Source: Tardiphaga sp. (lineage in GTDB: Bacteria; Pseudomonadota; Alphaproteobacteria; Rhizobiales; Xanthobacteraceae). Taken from it: DNA of 33,469 bases. Made by a program: the position numbers and the translations under genes. Shown in pieces: positions 7,979-19,303 of the stretch; the stretch's first letter is position 1, and the number at the start of each line of letters is the position of its first letter. Under the pieces are notes generated by a model. That model was not told the origin of the DNA and did no database searches. It saw nothing but the letters and a program-made list of their open reading frames with translations. Location: contig NZ_JAQGJD010000186.1 of NCBI RefSeq assembly GCF_028290785.1, positions 1-33,469 on the forward strand, in the 5' to 3' direction.

Positions 7979-10192
7979 ATGGACCATCCCGCGCGCGCCG
8001 ATTCGCTGTTTCCGCCCCAGTCGTCGGGCGTGGTCGATGTGCTGGTGCCCGTCGCGCTGGACCGGGCCTATTCCTACAAGGTGCCTCGCGGCCTCGATCT
8101 GAAGCCCGGCGACGTCGTCACCGTGCCGCTTGGCGCCCGCGACGTGATCGGCGTGGTCTGGGCCGAGAATCCGAATCCGGATCCGCGGCTGCATAACCGC
8201 CTCAAGGAGGTCGGCGAGAAGCTCGACGTCCCCGCGCTGAAGCAGGAGCTGCGCACGCTTGTCGACTGGGTCGCCAATTACACCCTGTCGGCACGGGGCA
8301 TGGTGATGAAGATGACGCTGCGGATGGGCGAGCATCTCGGCCCGGAGCGCGTGCGGCTGGGCGTGCGCCTGATCGGCGACGTGCCGAAGCGAATGACGCC
8401 GGCGCGCGGCCGGCTGATTGAGATCCTCTCCGACCGTCTGCTGCACGGCAAATCCGACGCCGCGAAACAGGCTGGCGTCAGCGCCGGTGTGATCGATGGG
8501 CTGGTGGATGAAGGCACGCTGGTCGTCGAGCCGATGGCCCGGGCGCTCCCGGCGGCGGCGCCGGATCCGTCGTTCTGCGAGCCGGATTTTTCGCCGGACC
8601 AGCGCAGCGCCGCCGATGCGATGCGGACCTTTGCCGCCAAAGGCGATTTCCACGTTGCCCTGATCGACGGCGTCACTGGCTCCGGCAAGACCGAGGTGTA
8701 TTTCGAGGCCGTCGCCGAAACCGTGCGGCGCGGCGAGCAGACGCTGATCCTGATGCCGGAGATCGCGCTGACCGGACAATTTCTGGATCGCTTCGCCTTG
8801 CGCTTCGGCGTTCGGCCGCTGGAATGGCATTCGGAGATGACGCCGCGCAGCCGTGCCCGAAACTGGGCTTCCATCGCCTCGGGCGAAGCCCATGTGGTGG
8901 TCGGCGCGCGCTCGGCGCTGTTTCTGCCCTATTCCAAACTCGGCCTGATCATCGTCGATGAGGAGCACGATCAGGCCTACAAGCAGGCCGAAGGCGTGCA
9001 CTACCATGCCCGCGACATGGCGGTGGTGCGGGCCTCGATCGCGAAAATTCCCATCGTGCTGGCGTCGGCCACGCCATCGGTAGAGACCGAGGTCAACGCC
9101 CGCAAGGGCCGCTACCAGCGCATCGTGCTGCCGTCGCGGTTCGGCGGCCAGCACATGCCGCATATCGAAGCCATCGACCTGCGCCGCGAAGGCCCGATGC
9201 GCGGTCACTTCATTGCACCAAGGCTTGCCGAAGCCGTGCAGATCGCCATCGATCGCAAGGAACAGGCGCTGCTGTTCCTCAACCGCCGCGGCTATGCGCC
9301 GTTGACGCTGTGCCGGTCCTGCGGCCATCGCTTTTCCTGCAACATCTGCGACGCCTGGCTGGTGGATCACCGGTTTCGCCAGCGGCTTGTCTGCCATCAC
9401 TGCGGCTTCTCGACGCCGCGCCCGCATCTCTGCCCGCATTGCGGCGCCGAGGAATCCCTGGCGGCCATCGGCCCCGGCGTCGAGCGCTTGCAGGAAGAAG
9501 CGCAAAAGCTGTTTCCCGATGCCCGCACCATGGTGCTGTCGAGCGACCTGATCACCTCGATCGACGCCATGCGCGCCGAACTCACCGAGATCGCCGAAGG
9601 CCGCGTCGATATCATCATCGGCACCCAGCTCGTCGCCAAGGGCCACAACTTTCCGCGGCTCAATCTGGTCGGCGTGATCGACGCCGATCTCGGGTTGGGC
9701 AATGGCGATCCGCGCGCCGCCGAGCGCACGTTCCAGCAGCTCAACCAGGTGATCGGCCGCGCCGGCCGCGAACAGGGCCGCGGTCTTGGTTATCTACAGA
9801 CGCACCAGCCCGAGCATCCGGTGATGAAGGCGCTGATCGCTGCCGACCGCGAGGCATTCTACGGCGCCGAGATCGAGGCCCGCGAACGCGCCGGCTATCC
9901 GCCGTTCGGAAGGCTGGCCAGCCTGATCATCTCGGCCGGCGATCGCCCGACCGCGGAGGGTTTCGCGCGAAAACTCGCCAGCGTGGCGCCGATCGACGAG
10001 CGCATCCAGGTGCTTGGCCCCGCCGAGGCGCCGCTCGCGGTAATCAAGGGCCGCTACCGGTTTCGCATCCTGGTGAAGTCGGCGCGCAACGTCGACATGT
10101 CCGGCTACCTCCGCGACTGGCTGGCACACGCGCCAAAGACCACGGGCAATCTGAAGCTCCAGGTCGATGTCGATCCGCAGAGTTTTCTGTAG
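7979..10192 (+). CDS. priA: Primosomal protein N' (replication restart helicase PriA)
   Basis: 737 residues, full length. The N-terminal 3'-end DNA-binding domain begins with VVDVLVPVALDRAYSYKVP. The helicase core has Walker A GVTGSGKT (231-238) and the DEEH box (327-330). The zinc-binding insert has eight cysteines in four pairs: C445/C448, C454/C457, C472/C475 and C485/C488. Later helicase motifs include GTQLVAKGHNFP and QVIGRAGREQGRG. PriA recognises stalled forks and D-loops and reloads the replicative helicase. Divergent from xerC; a REP-like element lies right after the stop. Confidence 0.97.
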   Translation: MDHPARADSLFPPQSSGVVDVLVPVALDRAYSYKVPRGLDLKPGDVVTVPLGARDVIGVVWAENPNPDPRLHNRLKEVGEKLDVPALKQELRTLVDWVANYTLSARGMVMKMTLRMGEHLGPERVRLGVRLIGDVPKRMTPARGRLIEILSDRLLHGKSDAAKQAGVSAGVIDGLVDEGTLVVEPMARALPAAAPDPSFCEPDFSPDQRSAADAMRTFAAKGDFHVALIDGVTGSGKTEVYFEAVAETVRRGEQTLILMPEIALTGQFLDRFALRFGVRPLEWHSEMTPRSRARNWASIASGEAHVVVGARSALFLPYSKLGLIIVDEEHDQAYKQAEGVHYHARDMAVVRASIAKIPIVLASATPSVETEVNARKGRYQRIVLPSRFGGQHMPHIEAIDLRREGPMRGHFIAPRLAEAVQIAIDRKEQALLFLNRRGYAPLTLCRSCGHRFSCNICDAWLVDHRFRQRLVCHHCGFSTPRPHLCPHCGAEESLAAIGPGVERLQEEAQKLFPDARTMVLSSDLITSIDAMRAELTEIAEGRVDIIIGTQLVAKGHNFPRLNLVGVIDADLGLGNGDPRAAERTFQQLNQVIGRAGREQGRGLGYLQTHQPEHPVMKALIAADREAFYGAEIEARERAGYPPFGRLASLIISAGDRPTAEGFARKLASVAPIDERIQVLGPAEAPLAVIKGRYRFRILVKSARNVDMSGYLRDWLAHAPKTTGNLKLQVDVDPQSFL

Positions 10193-10198
10193 GCGTAT

Positions 10199-10351
10199 TG
10201 TCATTCCGGGGCGGGAGCGGCGCCAGCTACGAGGAACCCGGAATCCGGAGATGGTAGAGCGCTGAACATGTCGGGATTCCCCGCCACTCCAATTGGAGTG
10301 GCTAAGGCCTGCATCAGCCGGCTTCGCCGTGTGCTGCATCCCGGAATGACA
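10199..10351. repeat. REP-like element, copy A, with a 20-bp perfect palindrome
   Basis: Twelve-base inverted ends TGTCATTCCGGG (10199-10210) and CCCGGAATGACA (10340-10351) bound the element. The left half resembles the element at 26420-26537 over about 60 bases (GAACCCGGAATCC is shared). Inside, 10283-10302 is a perfect 20-base palindrome, GCCACTCCAATTGGAGTGGC, that is absent from the other copy. Confidence 0.8.
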
Positions 10352-10366
10352 ATTTGCATCACCCAG

Positions 10367-10404
10367 CAAAAAGCCCGCCGTCATCGCTGACGGCAGGCTC
10401 TTTT
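10367..10404 (-). terminator. Intrinsic terminator, probably for rlpA
   Basis: The stem AGCCCGCCGTCA/TGACGGCAGGCT has one mismatch and a TCGC loop, flanked by AAAAA on the left and TTTT on the right, so it can act in both directions. Read on the minus strand it lies about 65 bases after the rlpA stop and ends in a U run. Confidence 0.7.
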
Positions 10405-10469
10405 ACTCAACGCAACCACGACGCAACGCTTACTGAACTTGTGAGATCAGTCCGGCGAAGCGCCGTTGC

Positions 10470-11006
10470 TTACATGACTTCGGCGACGACACGGCCGACG
10501 CCGGCACCGGTCAGGCCGATGACGCTGGCGGCGCCTTTGGACAGGTCGAGCACGCGACCGCGGATGAACGGACCGCGATCGTTGATGGTGACGACCACAC
10601 TGCGGCTGCCATGCGTGACCCGCAGTTTGGTGCCGAACGGCAGCGACCGATGGGCGGCCGTCATGGCGCCCTGGTTGAAACGCTGGCCGGACGCGGTGCG
10701 GCTACCGGATTCACTGCCGTAATATGACGCCATGCCGGAGAAGCTGCGGCCGGCACTGGCCAAAGCGCGCACCGGTGCCTGGACCGCGCTTTCGAACAGC
10801 GACGGGATCGATGCATTGGCCTCCAGCGGCGAAGCCTTGCTGGCGTGATGACCGTGGTGGTGGCCGTGATGGCGATGATGGTGGTGGCGGGATTTGGCGG
10901 AAGCTTCGGAAGCCGTTCCGCCGATTAAAAGAGTCGCGGCAATCATGACAATCGCCGTACGCGGCCGGGCGGCAGCGCCCAACATCGATTTTCCGTATCG
11001 CAGCAT
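10470..11006 (-). CDS. rlpA: Septal ring lytic transglycosylase RlpA-like protein, histidine-rich
   Basis: From ATG 11006 the product has 178 residues. A signal peptide (1-37) has a basic start, a hydrophobic stretch IVMIAATLLIGG and an ASA cleavage site. It is followed by a striking histidine run at 41-54 (11 His in 14 residues). The rest is a double-psi beta-barrel RlpA domain (about 83-178): GMASYYGSESGSRTASGQRFN, TAAHRSLPFGTKLRV, INDRGPFIRGRVLDLSKGAA. No SPOR domain is present, so it lacks the usual denuded-glycan targeting module. The longer frame to 11111 is rejected because a GAGGGA site precedes ATG 11006 and the signal peptide starts there. Upstream lie a perfect palindrome and CtrA-like sites. 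Confidence 0.88.
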   Translation of the reverse strand: MLRYGKSMLGAAARPRTAIVMIAATLLIGGTASEASAKSRHHHHRHHGHHHGHHASKASPLEANASIPSLFESAVQAPVRALASAGRSFSGMASYYGSESGSRTASGQRFNQGAMTAAHRSLPFGTKLRVTHGSRSVVVTINDRGPFIRGRVLDLSKGAASVIGLTGAGVGRVVAEVM

Positions 11007-11029
11007 ATCTAATCGTCCCTCAGACAGTA

Positions 11030-11047
11030 TTGCCACATATGTGGCAA
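11030..11047. promoter_or_regulatory. 18-bp perfect palindrome, candidate operator of rlpA
   Basis: TTGCCACATATGTGGCAA is a perfect palindrome that begins 24 bases upstream of the rlpA start codon. Its place in a leader or promoter suggests a dimeric regulator's operator. The regulator is not known. Confidence 0.5.
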
Positions 11048-11175
11048 GTGGACCCCCGTCCCATTTCGATGCGGCCACCGTTGAAGGGGCAATAAGGCGT
11101 AAACTAGGCAAGCAAATCGTTGCTATAGAAGATGAAATATCTTGTGATAGGTAATTTCATGGCTAACGCGCCGCG

Positions 11176-11190
11176 TTAACAATTTTTTAA
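11176..11190. promoter_or_regulatory. CtrA-type binding site (TTAA-N7-TTAA)
   Basis: TTAACAATTTTTTAA matches the alphaproteobacterial CtrA consensus TTAA-N7-TTAA exactly. It lies in an AT-rich patch about 170 bases upstream of rlpA. A second site with one half-site mismatch (CTAA-N7-TTAA) is at 11262-11276. Confidence 0.5.
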
Positions 11191-11261
11191 CTAAATAATA
11201 TACTTCGATATACATATGAATACTGTAAAGCGAAGTGCAGCGGTCGCATGACCAGCATTCG

Positions 11262-11276
11262 CTAAGTAAATGTTAA
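11262..11276. promoter_or_regulatory. Second CtrA-like site
   Basis: CTAAGTAAATGTTAA keeps the 7-base spacing and one perfect TTAA half-site, with C for T at the first base of the other. It is 86 bases from the perfect site. Confidence 0.35.
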
Positions 11277-11692
11277 GCAGACTGCACTCGCGGAGGATGG
11301 GGCTCGCAAAACGCGATTCCGCAGCGTGCAGCCGCGCCATTTATTTCAGGCGGGCGGTGCAAGTTACGGTGAGGGCGGGATCCCGGGCGCCACAGGACCA
11401 TTCCGGCGCGCAGCGCCGGCATCCATTCAAAGCGTCAGGGAGCTGCGAGCTGGGCCTTTGTGGCCGCAAAACGATTCCTGCCTCGCGCCTGCGACATGGC
11501 ATCGCCAATCGCTTTCATCGCGTTGCACCCGCGCGCGCGCTATGTTAGCAAAGCCGCGATTTGAACGGGACACAATGCCGTGTTGTGGCCTGAGAATCGA
11601 AGTCCCGCTTGAATTCCAAGGACTTGGATCGCTAGCGCCAATTTGGGCGATGGTTTTTCCCTTGTGAATTTGACAGCCTGAAGAGCGCATTC
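11277..11692. other. Upstream region of the atp operon
   Basis: About 415 bp with no convincing gene. It should contain the atp promoter, but I could not pick a hexamer pair with good spacing. A perfect 7-bp hairpin (CCGGCGC/GCGCCGG, GCA loop) lies at 11403-11419, and CCAAGGACTTGG at 11617-11628. Confidence 0.4.
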
Positions 11693-13788
<2,096 letters not shown>

Positions 13789-13798
13789 ATTTGCCGAA

Positions 13799-13846
13799 AT
13801 GGCCGGCCTCGTGCCGGCCATCCACGTTTGATGCGCGGCACGAGGC
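13799..13846. repeat. Competing hairpins in the atpA-atpG spacer
   Basis: ATGGCCGGC (13799-13807) pairs perfectly with GCCGGCCAT (13813-13821). Alternatively GCCTCGTGCCG (13806-13816) pairs perfectly with CGGCACGAGGC (13836-13846). The two cannot form together. CATCCACGTTT at 13819-13829 is shared with the spacer at 2131-2141, so this is probably a member of the same dispersed repeat family placed within the operon. Confidence 0.7.
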
Positions 13847-13909
13847 TGCGCGTCACGAACGAGAGGTTTGCGATCGGGCCAAGCGCCTGATCGCCGGGGT
13901 GGACTGAGA

Positions 13910-14791
13910 ATGGCTTCACTTAAAGACATGCGCGTCCGCATCGCCTCCACCAAGGCGACGCAGAAGATCACCAAGGCCATGCAGATGGTGGCGGCCTCGA
14001 AGCTGCGCCGTGCGCAGATGGCTGCTGAAGCCGCGCGGCCCTACGCCGAGCGGATGGACGCGGTTATCGCTTCAATCGCAGGCGCGGCCGCGGGATCCGG
14101 TACCGGCCCGGCACTGCTCGGTGGCACCGGAAAGGACCAGGTGCATTTGCTGCTGGTCTGCACCGGCGAGCGTGGCCTGTCCGGCGCGTTCAATTCCTCG
14201 ATCGTCCGCCTGGCACGCGAGCGTGCATTGGCGCTGATGAACCAGGGCAAAGAGGTCAAGTTCTTCTGCGTCGGCCGCAAGGGCTACGAGCAGCTCCGCC
14301 GAACGTTCGATAAACAGATCGTCGAGCATCTCGAACTGCGCGCAGTGAAGCAGCTCGGCTTCGTCAACGCCGAGGACATCGCCAAGAAGGTGCTGGCCCG
14401 CTTCGACAACGGCGAATTCGACGTCTGCACATTGTTCTTCTCGCGCTTCAAGACCGTGATCGCGCAGATCCCGACCGCGCAGCAGATCATCCCGCTGGTG
14501 GTGCAGGCCAAGCCTGCTGTCGCCGACGGCCCGGCCCCGGTTTACGAATATGAGCCCGAGGAAGACGAGATCCTCAAGGGCCTGCTGCCGCGCAATCTCG
14601 CGGTCCAGATCTTCCGCGCGCTGCTGGAGAACAACGCTTCGTTTTACGGCGCGCAGATGAGCTCGATGGACAACGCCACGCGCAACGCCGGCGACATGAT
14701 CCGCAAGCAGACCTTGATCTACAACCGCACCCGTCAGGCGATGATTACCAAGGAGCTGATCGAGATCATCTCCGGCGCCGAGGCGATCTAA
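13910..14791 (+). CDS. atpG: ATP synthase F1 subunit gamma
   Basis: 293 residues. The conserved N-terminal helix ([20 protein letters not shown], then [16 protein letters not shown]) and the C-terminal helix ([15 protein letters not shown] and following residues to the end) form the antiparallel coiled coil that rotates in the head. A Rossmann-like middle domain has [18 protein letters not shown] 13910 is chosen because the family start MASLKDM begins there and GGGGTGGA lies just upstream; an in-frame upstream extension to 13868 runs through the repeat and is unlikely to be translated. Confidence 0.97.
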   Translation: MASLKDMRVRIASTKATQKITKAMQMVAASKLRRAQMAAEAARPYAERMDAVIASIAGAAAGSGTGPALLGGTGKDQVHLLLVCTGERGLSGAFNSSIVRLARERALALMNQGKEVKFFCVGRKGYEQLRRTFDKQIVEHLELRAVKQLGFVNAEDIAKKVLARFDNGEFDVCTLFFSRFKTVIAQIPTAQQIIPLVVQAKPAVADGPAPVYEYEPEEDEILKGLLPRNLAVQIFRALLENNASFYGAQMSSMDNATRNAGDMIRKQTLIYNRTRQAMITKELIEIISGAEAI

Positions 14792-16306
<1,515 letters not shown>

Positions 16307-16315
16307 TAAATAGCT

Positions 16316-16355
16316 GAGGCAGCGCAGCCACGATCGCGCTGCCTCCTTTTCTTTC
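16316..16355 (+). terminator. Terminator-like hairpin between atpD and atpC
   Basis: GAGGCAGCGC (16316-16325) pairs perfectly with GCGCTGCCTC (16336-16345) around a 10-base loop and is followed by CTTTTCTTTCT. This has the form of an intrinsic terminator, although a fifth F1 gene lies 35 bases further on. Partial termination would lower epsilon relative to beta. Confidence 0.65.
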
Positions 16356-16390
16356 TGATTGTTCGCTCGTCGCTCCACGCAGGTACCACC

Positions 16391-16798
16391 ATGGCCACCT
16401 TCCACTTCGATCTCGTTTCGCCGGAAAAGCTCGCTTTCGCGGGTGAAGTCGACCAGGTCGATGTTCCCGGTCTCGAGGGTGACTTCGGCGTGTTGGCCGG
16501 ACATTCGCCTTTCGTGGCTGCCCTGCGCCCGGGCATCATGACCATCACGTCAGGCGGCACCAAGCAGATGATCATCGTGCTCGGCGGCCTCGCCGAGGTG
16601 AACGACAAGGGCCTTACAGTCCTCGCCGATGTCGCCACCTCGTTGCAGGATCTCGATCGTGCCGCCTTCGCGGACCAGATCGCGGCGATGGAAGAGAAGC
16701 TGGCCGAGAAGGAGGGCTCTGTCCTTGATCGCGCTATCGAGCGGCTCGACCACTTCAAGGTCATCCAGCAGCACGTCAATTCGACGGCGATGCATTGA
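16391..16798 (+). CDS. atpC: ATP synthase F1 subunit epsilon
   Basis: 135 residues. The N-terminal beta-sandwich begins [20 protein letters not shown] and includes [21 protein letters not shown], the hallmark of AtpC. A helical C-terminal part (about 90-130) follows. Epsilon couples gamma to the c-ring and can inhibit ATP hydrolysis. It is the last gene of the F1 operon. It stands 84 bp after atpD, and a terminator-like hairpin in that spacer may tune its dose. Confidence 0.95.
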   Translation: MATFHFDLVSPEKLAFAGEVDQVDVPGLEGDFGVLAGHSPFVAALRPGIMTITSGGTKQMIIVLGGLAEVNDKGLTVLADVATSLQDLDRAAFADQIAAMEEKLAEKEGSVLDRAIERLDHFKVIQQHVNSTAMH

Positions 16799-16801
16799 TC
16801 C

Positions 16802-16905
16802 TGTAGCCCCGGATGGAGGCGGCGCGACGCGCAGCGTAGCGGTGCCGTAGTCCGGGGACAGCGTTTCAACGGATGAGCCGGCCCCGGATTGGCATCCGGG
16901 CTACA
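16802..16905. repeat. Inverted repeat (TGTAGCCCGGATG family)
   Basis: TGTAGCCCCGGATG at 16802-16815 and CATCCGGGCTACA at 16893-16905 are inverted copies differing by one C. The element lies between the convergent atpC and rppH genes. Its right arm contains the stop codon of the rppH-like gene. Confidence 0.75.
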
Positions 16906-17392
16906 TATACTTTGCAAAATCCCTGGCCACCGCGCGATAGACCTCGCGCCGGAACGGCACCACGAGATCCGCGACGCGATCGAGCCGCTCCCAGCGCCAG
17001 GCGTCGAACTCCGCCGGCTGGCCGTTGCGCGGCGTCAGCGGATCGACCTCGTCGTCCTCTCCGGTGAATCGCAGCGCAAACCATTTCTGGCGCTGGCCAC
17101 GAAACTGCGCAAAGCGATGCGACGGCCCCTCGAACGGGATGAAGTCGTAGGTCAGCCAGTCGGTTTCATCGAGATAGTCGGCGTGGCTGACGCCGGTCTC
17201 TTCCCATAGTTCACGCATCACCGCCGTGCGCGGATCCTCGTTCGCATCGATGCCACCTTGCGGCATCTGCCATTCCAGCCCGGGCAGGATGATTTCCGGC
17301 CCGTCATCCTTGAAGCGGCGGCCGATCAGGACCTTGCCTTCGGCATTGAACAACGCGACGCCCACATTCGGGCGGTAGGGCTTGTCGGTCAT
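16901..17392 (-). CDS. rppH: RNA pyrophosphohydrolase, RppH/Nudix family (downstream paralog)
   Basis: 163 residues. A complete Nudix box (GX5EX7REUXEEXGU) spans 46-68, from GGIDANE to RELWEETGV, with the metal-binding glutamates E61, E64 and E65. WQMPQGG before the box and [13 protein letters not shown] after it are characteristic of RppH/IalA, which removes pyrophosphate from 5'-triphosphate mRNA and so opens the way to RNase E; some members also cleave diadenosine polyphosphates. It begins 7 bases after the stop of the second paralog. The TAG stop comes from an intergenic repeat. Confidence 0.9.
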   Translation of the reverse strand: MTDKPYRPNVGVALFNAEGKVLIGRRFKDDGPEIILPGLEWQMPQGGIDANEDPRTAVMRELWEETGVSHADYLDETDWLTYDFIPFEGPSHRFAQFRGQRQKWFALRFTGEDDEVDPLTPRNGQPAEFDAWRWERLDRVADLVVPFRREVYRAVARDFAKYM

Positions 17393-17399
17393 GTCGTGG

Positions 17400-17903
17400 C
17401 TATCCGCCAGACAGGCTGGAAAATTCCTTCACCACCCGCTCATAGACCGGGCGCTTGAACGGCACGATCAGGTCCGGCAGGTTCTTCATCGGCTCCCAGC
17501 GCCACTTGACGAACTCCGGCTTGTGGCCGCCGCCGGGCGCGATCACGTTGATCTCGTTGTCGTCGCCTGTGAAGCGCACCGCGAACCACTTCTGACGCTG
17601 GCCGCGGTAGCGGCCCTTCCAGGCACGGCCGGCCACCGTGCGCGGGATATCGTAGATCAGCCAGTCCGGCACTTCGCCGAGCTTCTCCACCGACTTCACG
17701 CTGGTCTCCTCGTAAAGCTCGCGCTTGGCGGCTTCCCAGGTGTCCTCGCCGGGATCGACGCCGCCCTGGGGCATCTGCCAGACATGGGTTTCATCGACGT
17801 GCTCGATGCCGCCGGACCGGCGGCCGATGAAGACAAGGCCTTCCGCGTTGATCAGCATCATTCCGACGCAGGTTCGATAGGGCAGATCTTCGTAGCGCGC
17901 CAT
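17400..17903 (-). CDS. rppH: RNA pyrophosphohydrolase, RppH/Nudix family (upstream paralog)
   Basis: 167 residues from ATG 17903 ([22 protein letters not shown]). The Nudix box at 47-69 keeps R61, E62, E65 and E66 but reads EETSV where the consensus has EETGV, so S68 replaces the usual glycine. The RppH hallmarks VWQMPQGG and [13 protein letters not shown] are present. It resembles the following gene in about half of its positions by eye, so the two are a tandem duplication. An in-frame ATG at 17966 would add 21 residues with no family match; GAGAGG upstream of 17903 favours the shorter form. The two copies may differ in substrate or timing. Confidence 0.88.
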   Translation of the reverse strand: MARYEDLPYRTCVGMMLINAEGLVFIGRRSGGIEHVDETHVWQMPQGGVDPGEDTWEAAKRELYEETSVKSVEKLGEVPDWLIYDIPRTVAGRAWKGRYRGQRQKWFAVRFTGDDNEINVIAPGGGHKPEFVKWRWEPMKNLPDLIVPFKRPVYERVVKEFSSLSGG

Positions 17904-17981
17904 TCCGTCAATGCCTCTCGCGTCTTGAACGCAGTTTACGCAGCGATCCGGCGATGCCGAATTCACGTTAGCCCACAGACG

Positions 17982-19172
17982 CTAGCCTGATTTTGATTTC
18001 AGCATGGCGGTTGTCAATGGCACAAGCATCACGCCCCGGCTCTCCAGCGTCTTCGCCCAGGCGCTGATGCGCTCGATCGAGATCGGCAGCGCGGACGCGA
18101 CGCCGACGGCATAGCCGCGCTCCTTGGCCGTACTCTCCAGTCTCGCCAGCGCCTTGTCGATATCGGACGAGGTGGGCACCACGTCGATGGAAAGATCGGC
18201 GCGGGCAAACGGGATCGCCTGGGTCTGGGCCGCCACGGCGGCCACGCTGCGCGACGTCGAGCCGTCATCGAAATAGCCGAGCCCGCGCTTGCCGGCATCG
18301 CGCACCACCGGCTGTATCGCCGTGTCGGTGGCGACGAAGCGCGCGCCCATGAAGTTGGCGACGCCGACATACCCCTGGAAACGGCTCATGTGCCACAGCA
18401 TGCGATCGAGGTTCTGTTCGGTGCTGGCGGTGGCGAGCAGCGTCTGTGGACCAGGATCGTTGTCGGGATAATCGAACGGCTCCATCGGCAGTTGCAGCAG
18501 CACCTCGTGGCGCTGGGTGCGGGCGCGCTCCACCAGCTTGCCGGGATCGGAGCCGTAGGGCGTGAAGCCGAGCGTAACCGCGGCCGGCAGCTTCATGATG
18601 GCGTCGGTGGTCTTGGCGGCGCCGACACCGAGGCCGCCGATGACGATGGCGATGCTGGGTGTCTTCATGGCCCGGGCGCGGTCGGCGTCGGTGCCGGCGG
18701 CATAGGCGCTGACCGGCTTCAAGCCGTCGGCGGCGATCGGCACCATGCCGTAGCGGGATTTTTCCAGCAGTTTTGGATTGACGTTGGCGACGACCGGCGG
18801 GGCATCGGCCTCCACCGGGCTCTCCGCGCCGCTGGATACCACCACATCGTGGCGGGCGCCGCTGGAGCCATCGATGATCGTGACGGTCTTTTGCTCGCCG
18901 GCGGGCGGTTTCGCGGGTTCGCCATGCTTGATCTCGGGCGCCGGCAGAGCCGGGGTCTTCTCCACTGCCGCGGGCGGCTTCAGCGCGATCCGGACTACAG
19001 GTTCCCCACCAAGCGGGTTGTCGGTGAAGATCGCGATACCGGCGAAGCCGAGCAGGAACAGGCCGAGCAGGGTGGCCAACGCCTGGGTCGCGGAAAAAGG
19101 CAGTCGGAACCGGCGCTTGCGCGTCAGTTTTTGTCCAAGCGGGGTGCTTAGATCGTCGGTCGACACTGCCAT
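17982..19172 (-). CDS. Divergent polysaccharide deacetylase family protein (YibQ-like)
   Basis: 396 residues. A basic N-terminus (KLTRKRRFRLPF) is followed by one membrane helix at about 29-50 (ATQALATLLGLFLLGFAGIAIF), so it is an inner-membrane anchored periplasmic protein. Residues 55-165 are a Pro/Ala-rich low-complexity linker. The NodB-related domain begins near 170 (PSIAIVIGGLGVGAAKT) and includes LQLPMEPFDYPDNDPGP and MGARFVATD. This family is thought to act on cell-wall or surface polysaccharide; no activity is firmly assigned. It is co-oriented with thpR upstream and the two Nudix genes downstream. Confidence 0.88.
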   Translation of the reverse strand: MAVSTDDLSTPLGQKLTRKRRFRLPFSATQALATLLGLFLLGFAGIAIFTDNPLGGEPVVRIALKPPAAVEKTPALPAPEIKHGEPAKPPAGEQKTVTIIDGSSGARHDVVVSSGAESPVEADAPPVVANVNPKLLEKSRYGMVPIAADGLKPVSAYAAGTDADRARAMKTPSIAIVIGGLGVGAAKTTDAIMKLPAAVTLGFTPYGSDPGKLVERARTQRHEVLLQLPMEPFDYPDNDPGPQTLLATASTEQNLDRMLWHMSRFQGYVGVANFMGARFVATDTAIQPVVRDAGKRGLGYFDDGSTSRSVAAVAAQTQAIPFARADLSIDVVPTSSDIDKALARLESTAKERGYAVGVASALPISIERISAWAKTLESRGVMLVPLTTAMLKSKSG

Positions 19173-19303
19173 GGACCTCCCGAATCAGCCGGGCAAAGGA
19201 TACCACGCCGGGTCAAGGCAAGCGCAGCATCTGGGTGCGGCTGACCGGAATGCGACGGACCGGCCTTGCTGCAGAGGAGGACGCGCGGCGCCTCCGCTGC
19301 GAT

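Noticed and set aside
7943..9646. Long open frame on the minus strand opposite priA
   Set aside because: Same mirror effect of codon bias; no recognisable domain, while PriA on the + strand is complete.
11523..11540. TTGCAC...TATGTT as the atp promoter
   Set aside because: The spacing is only 12 bases, too short for a standard sigma-70 promoter.
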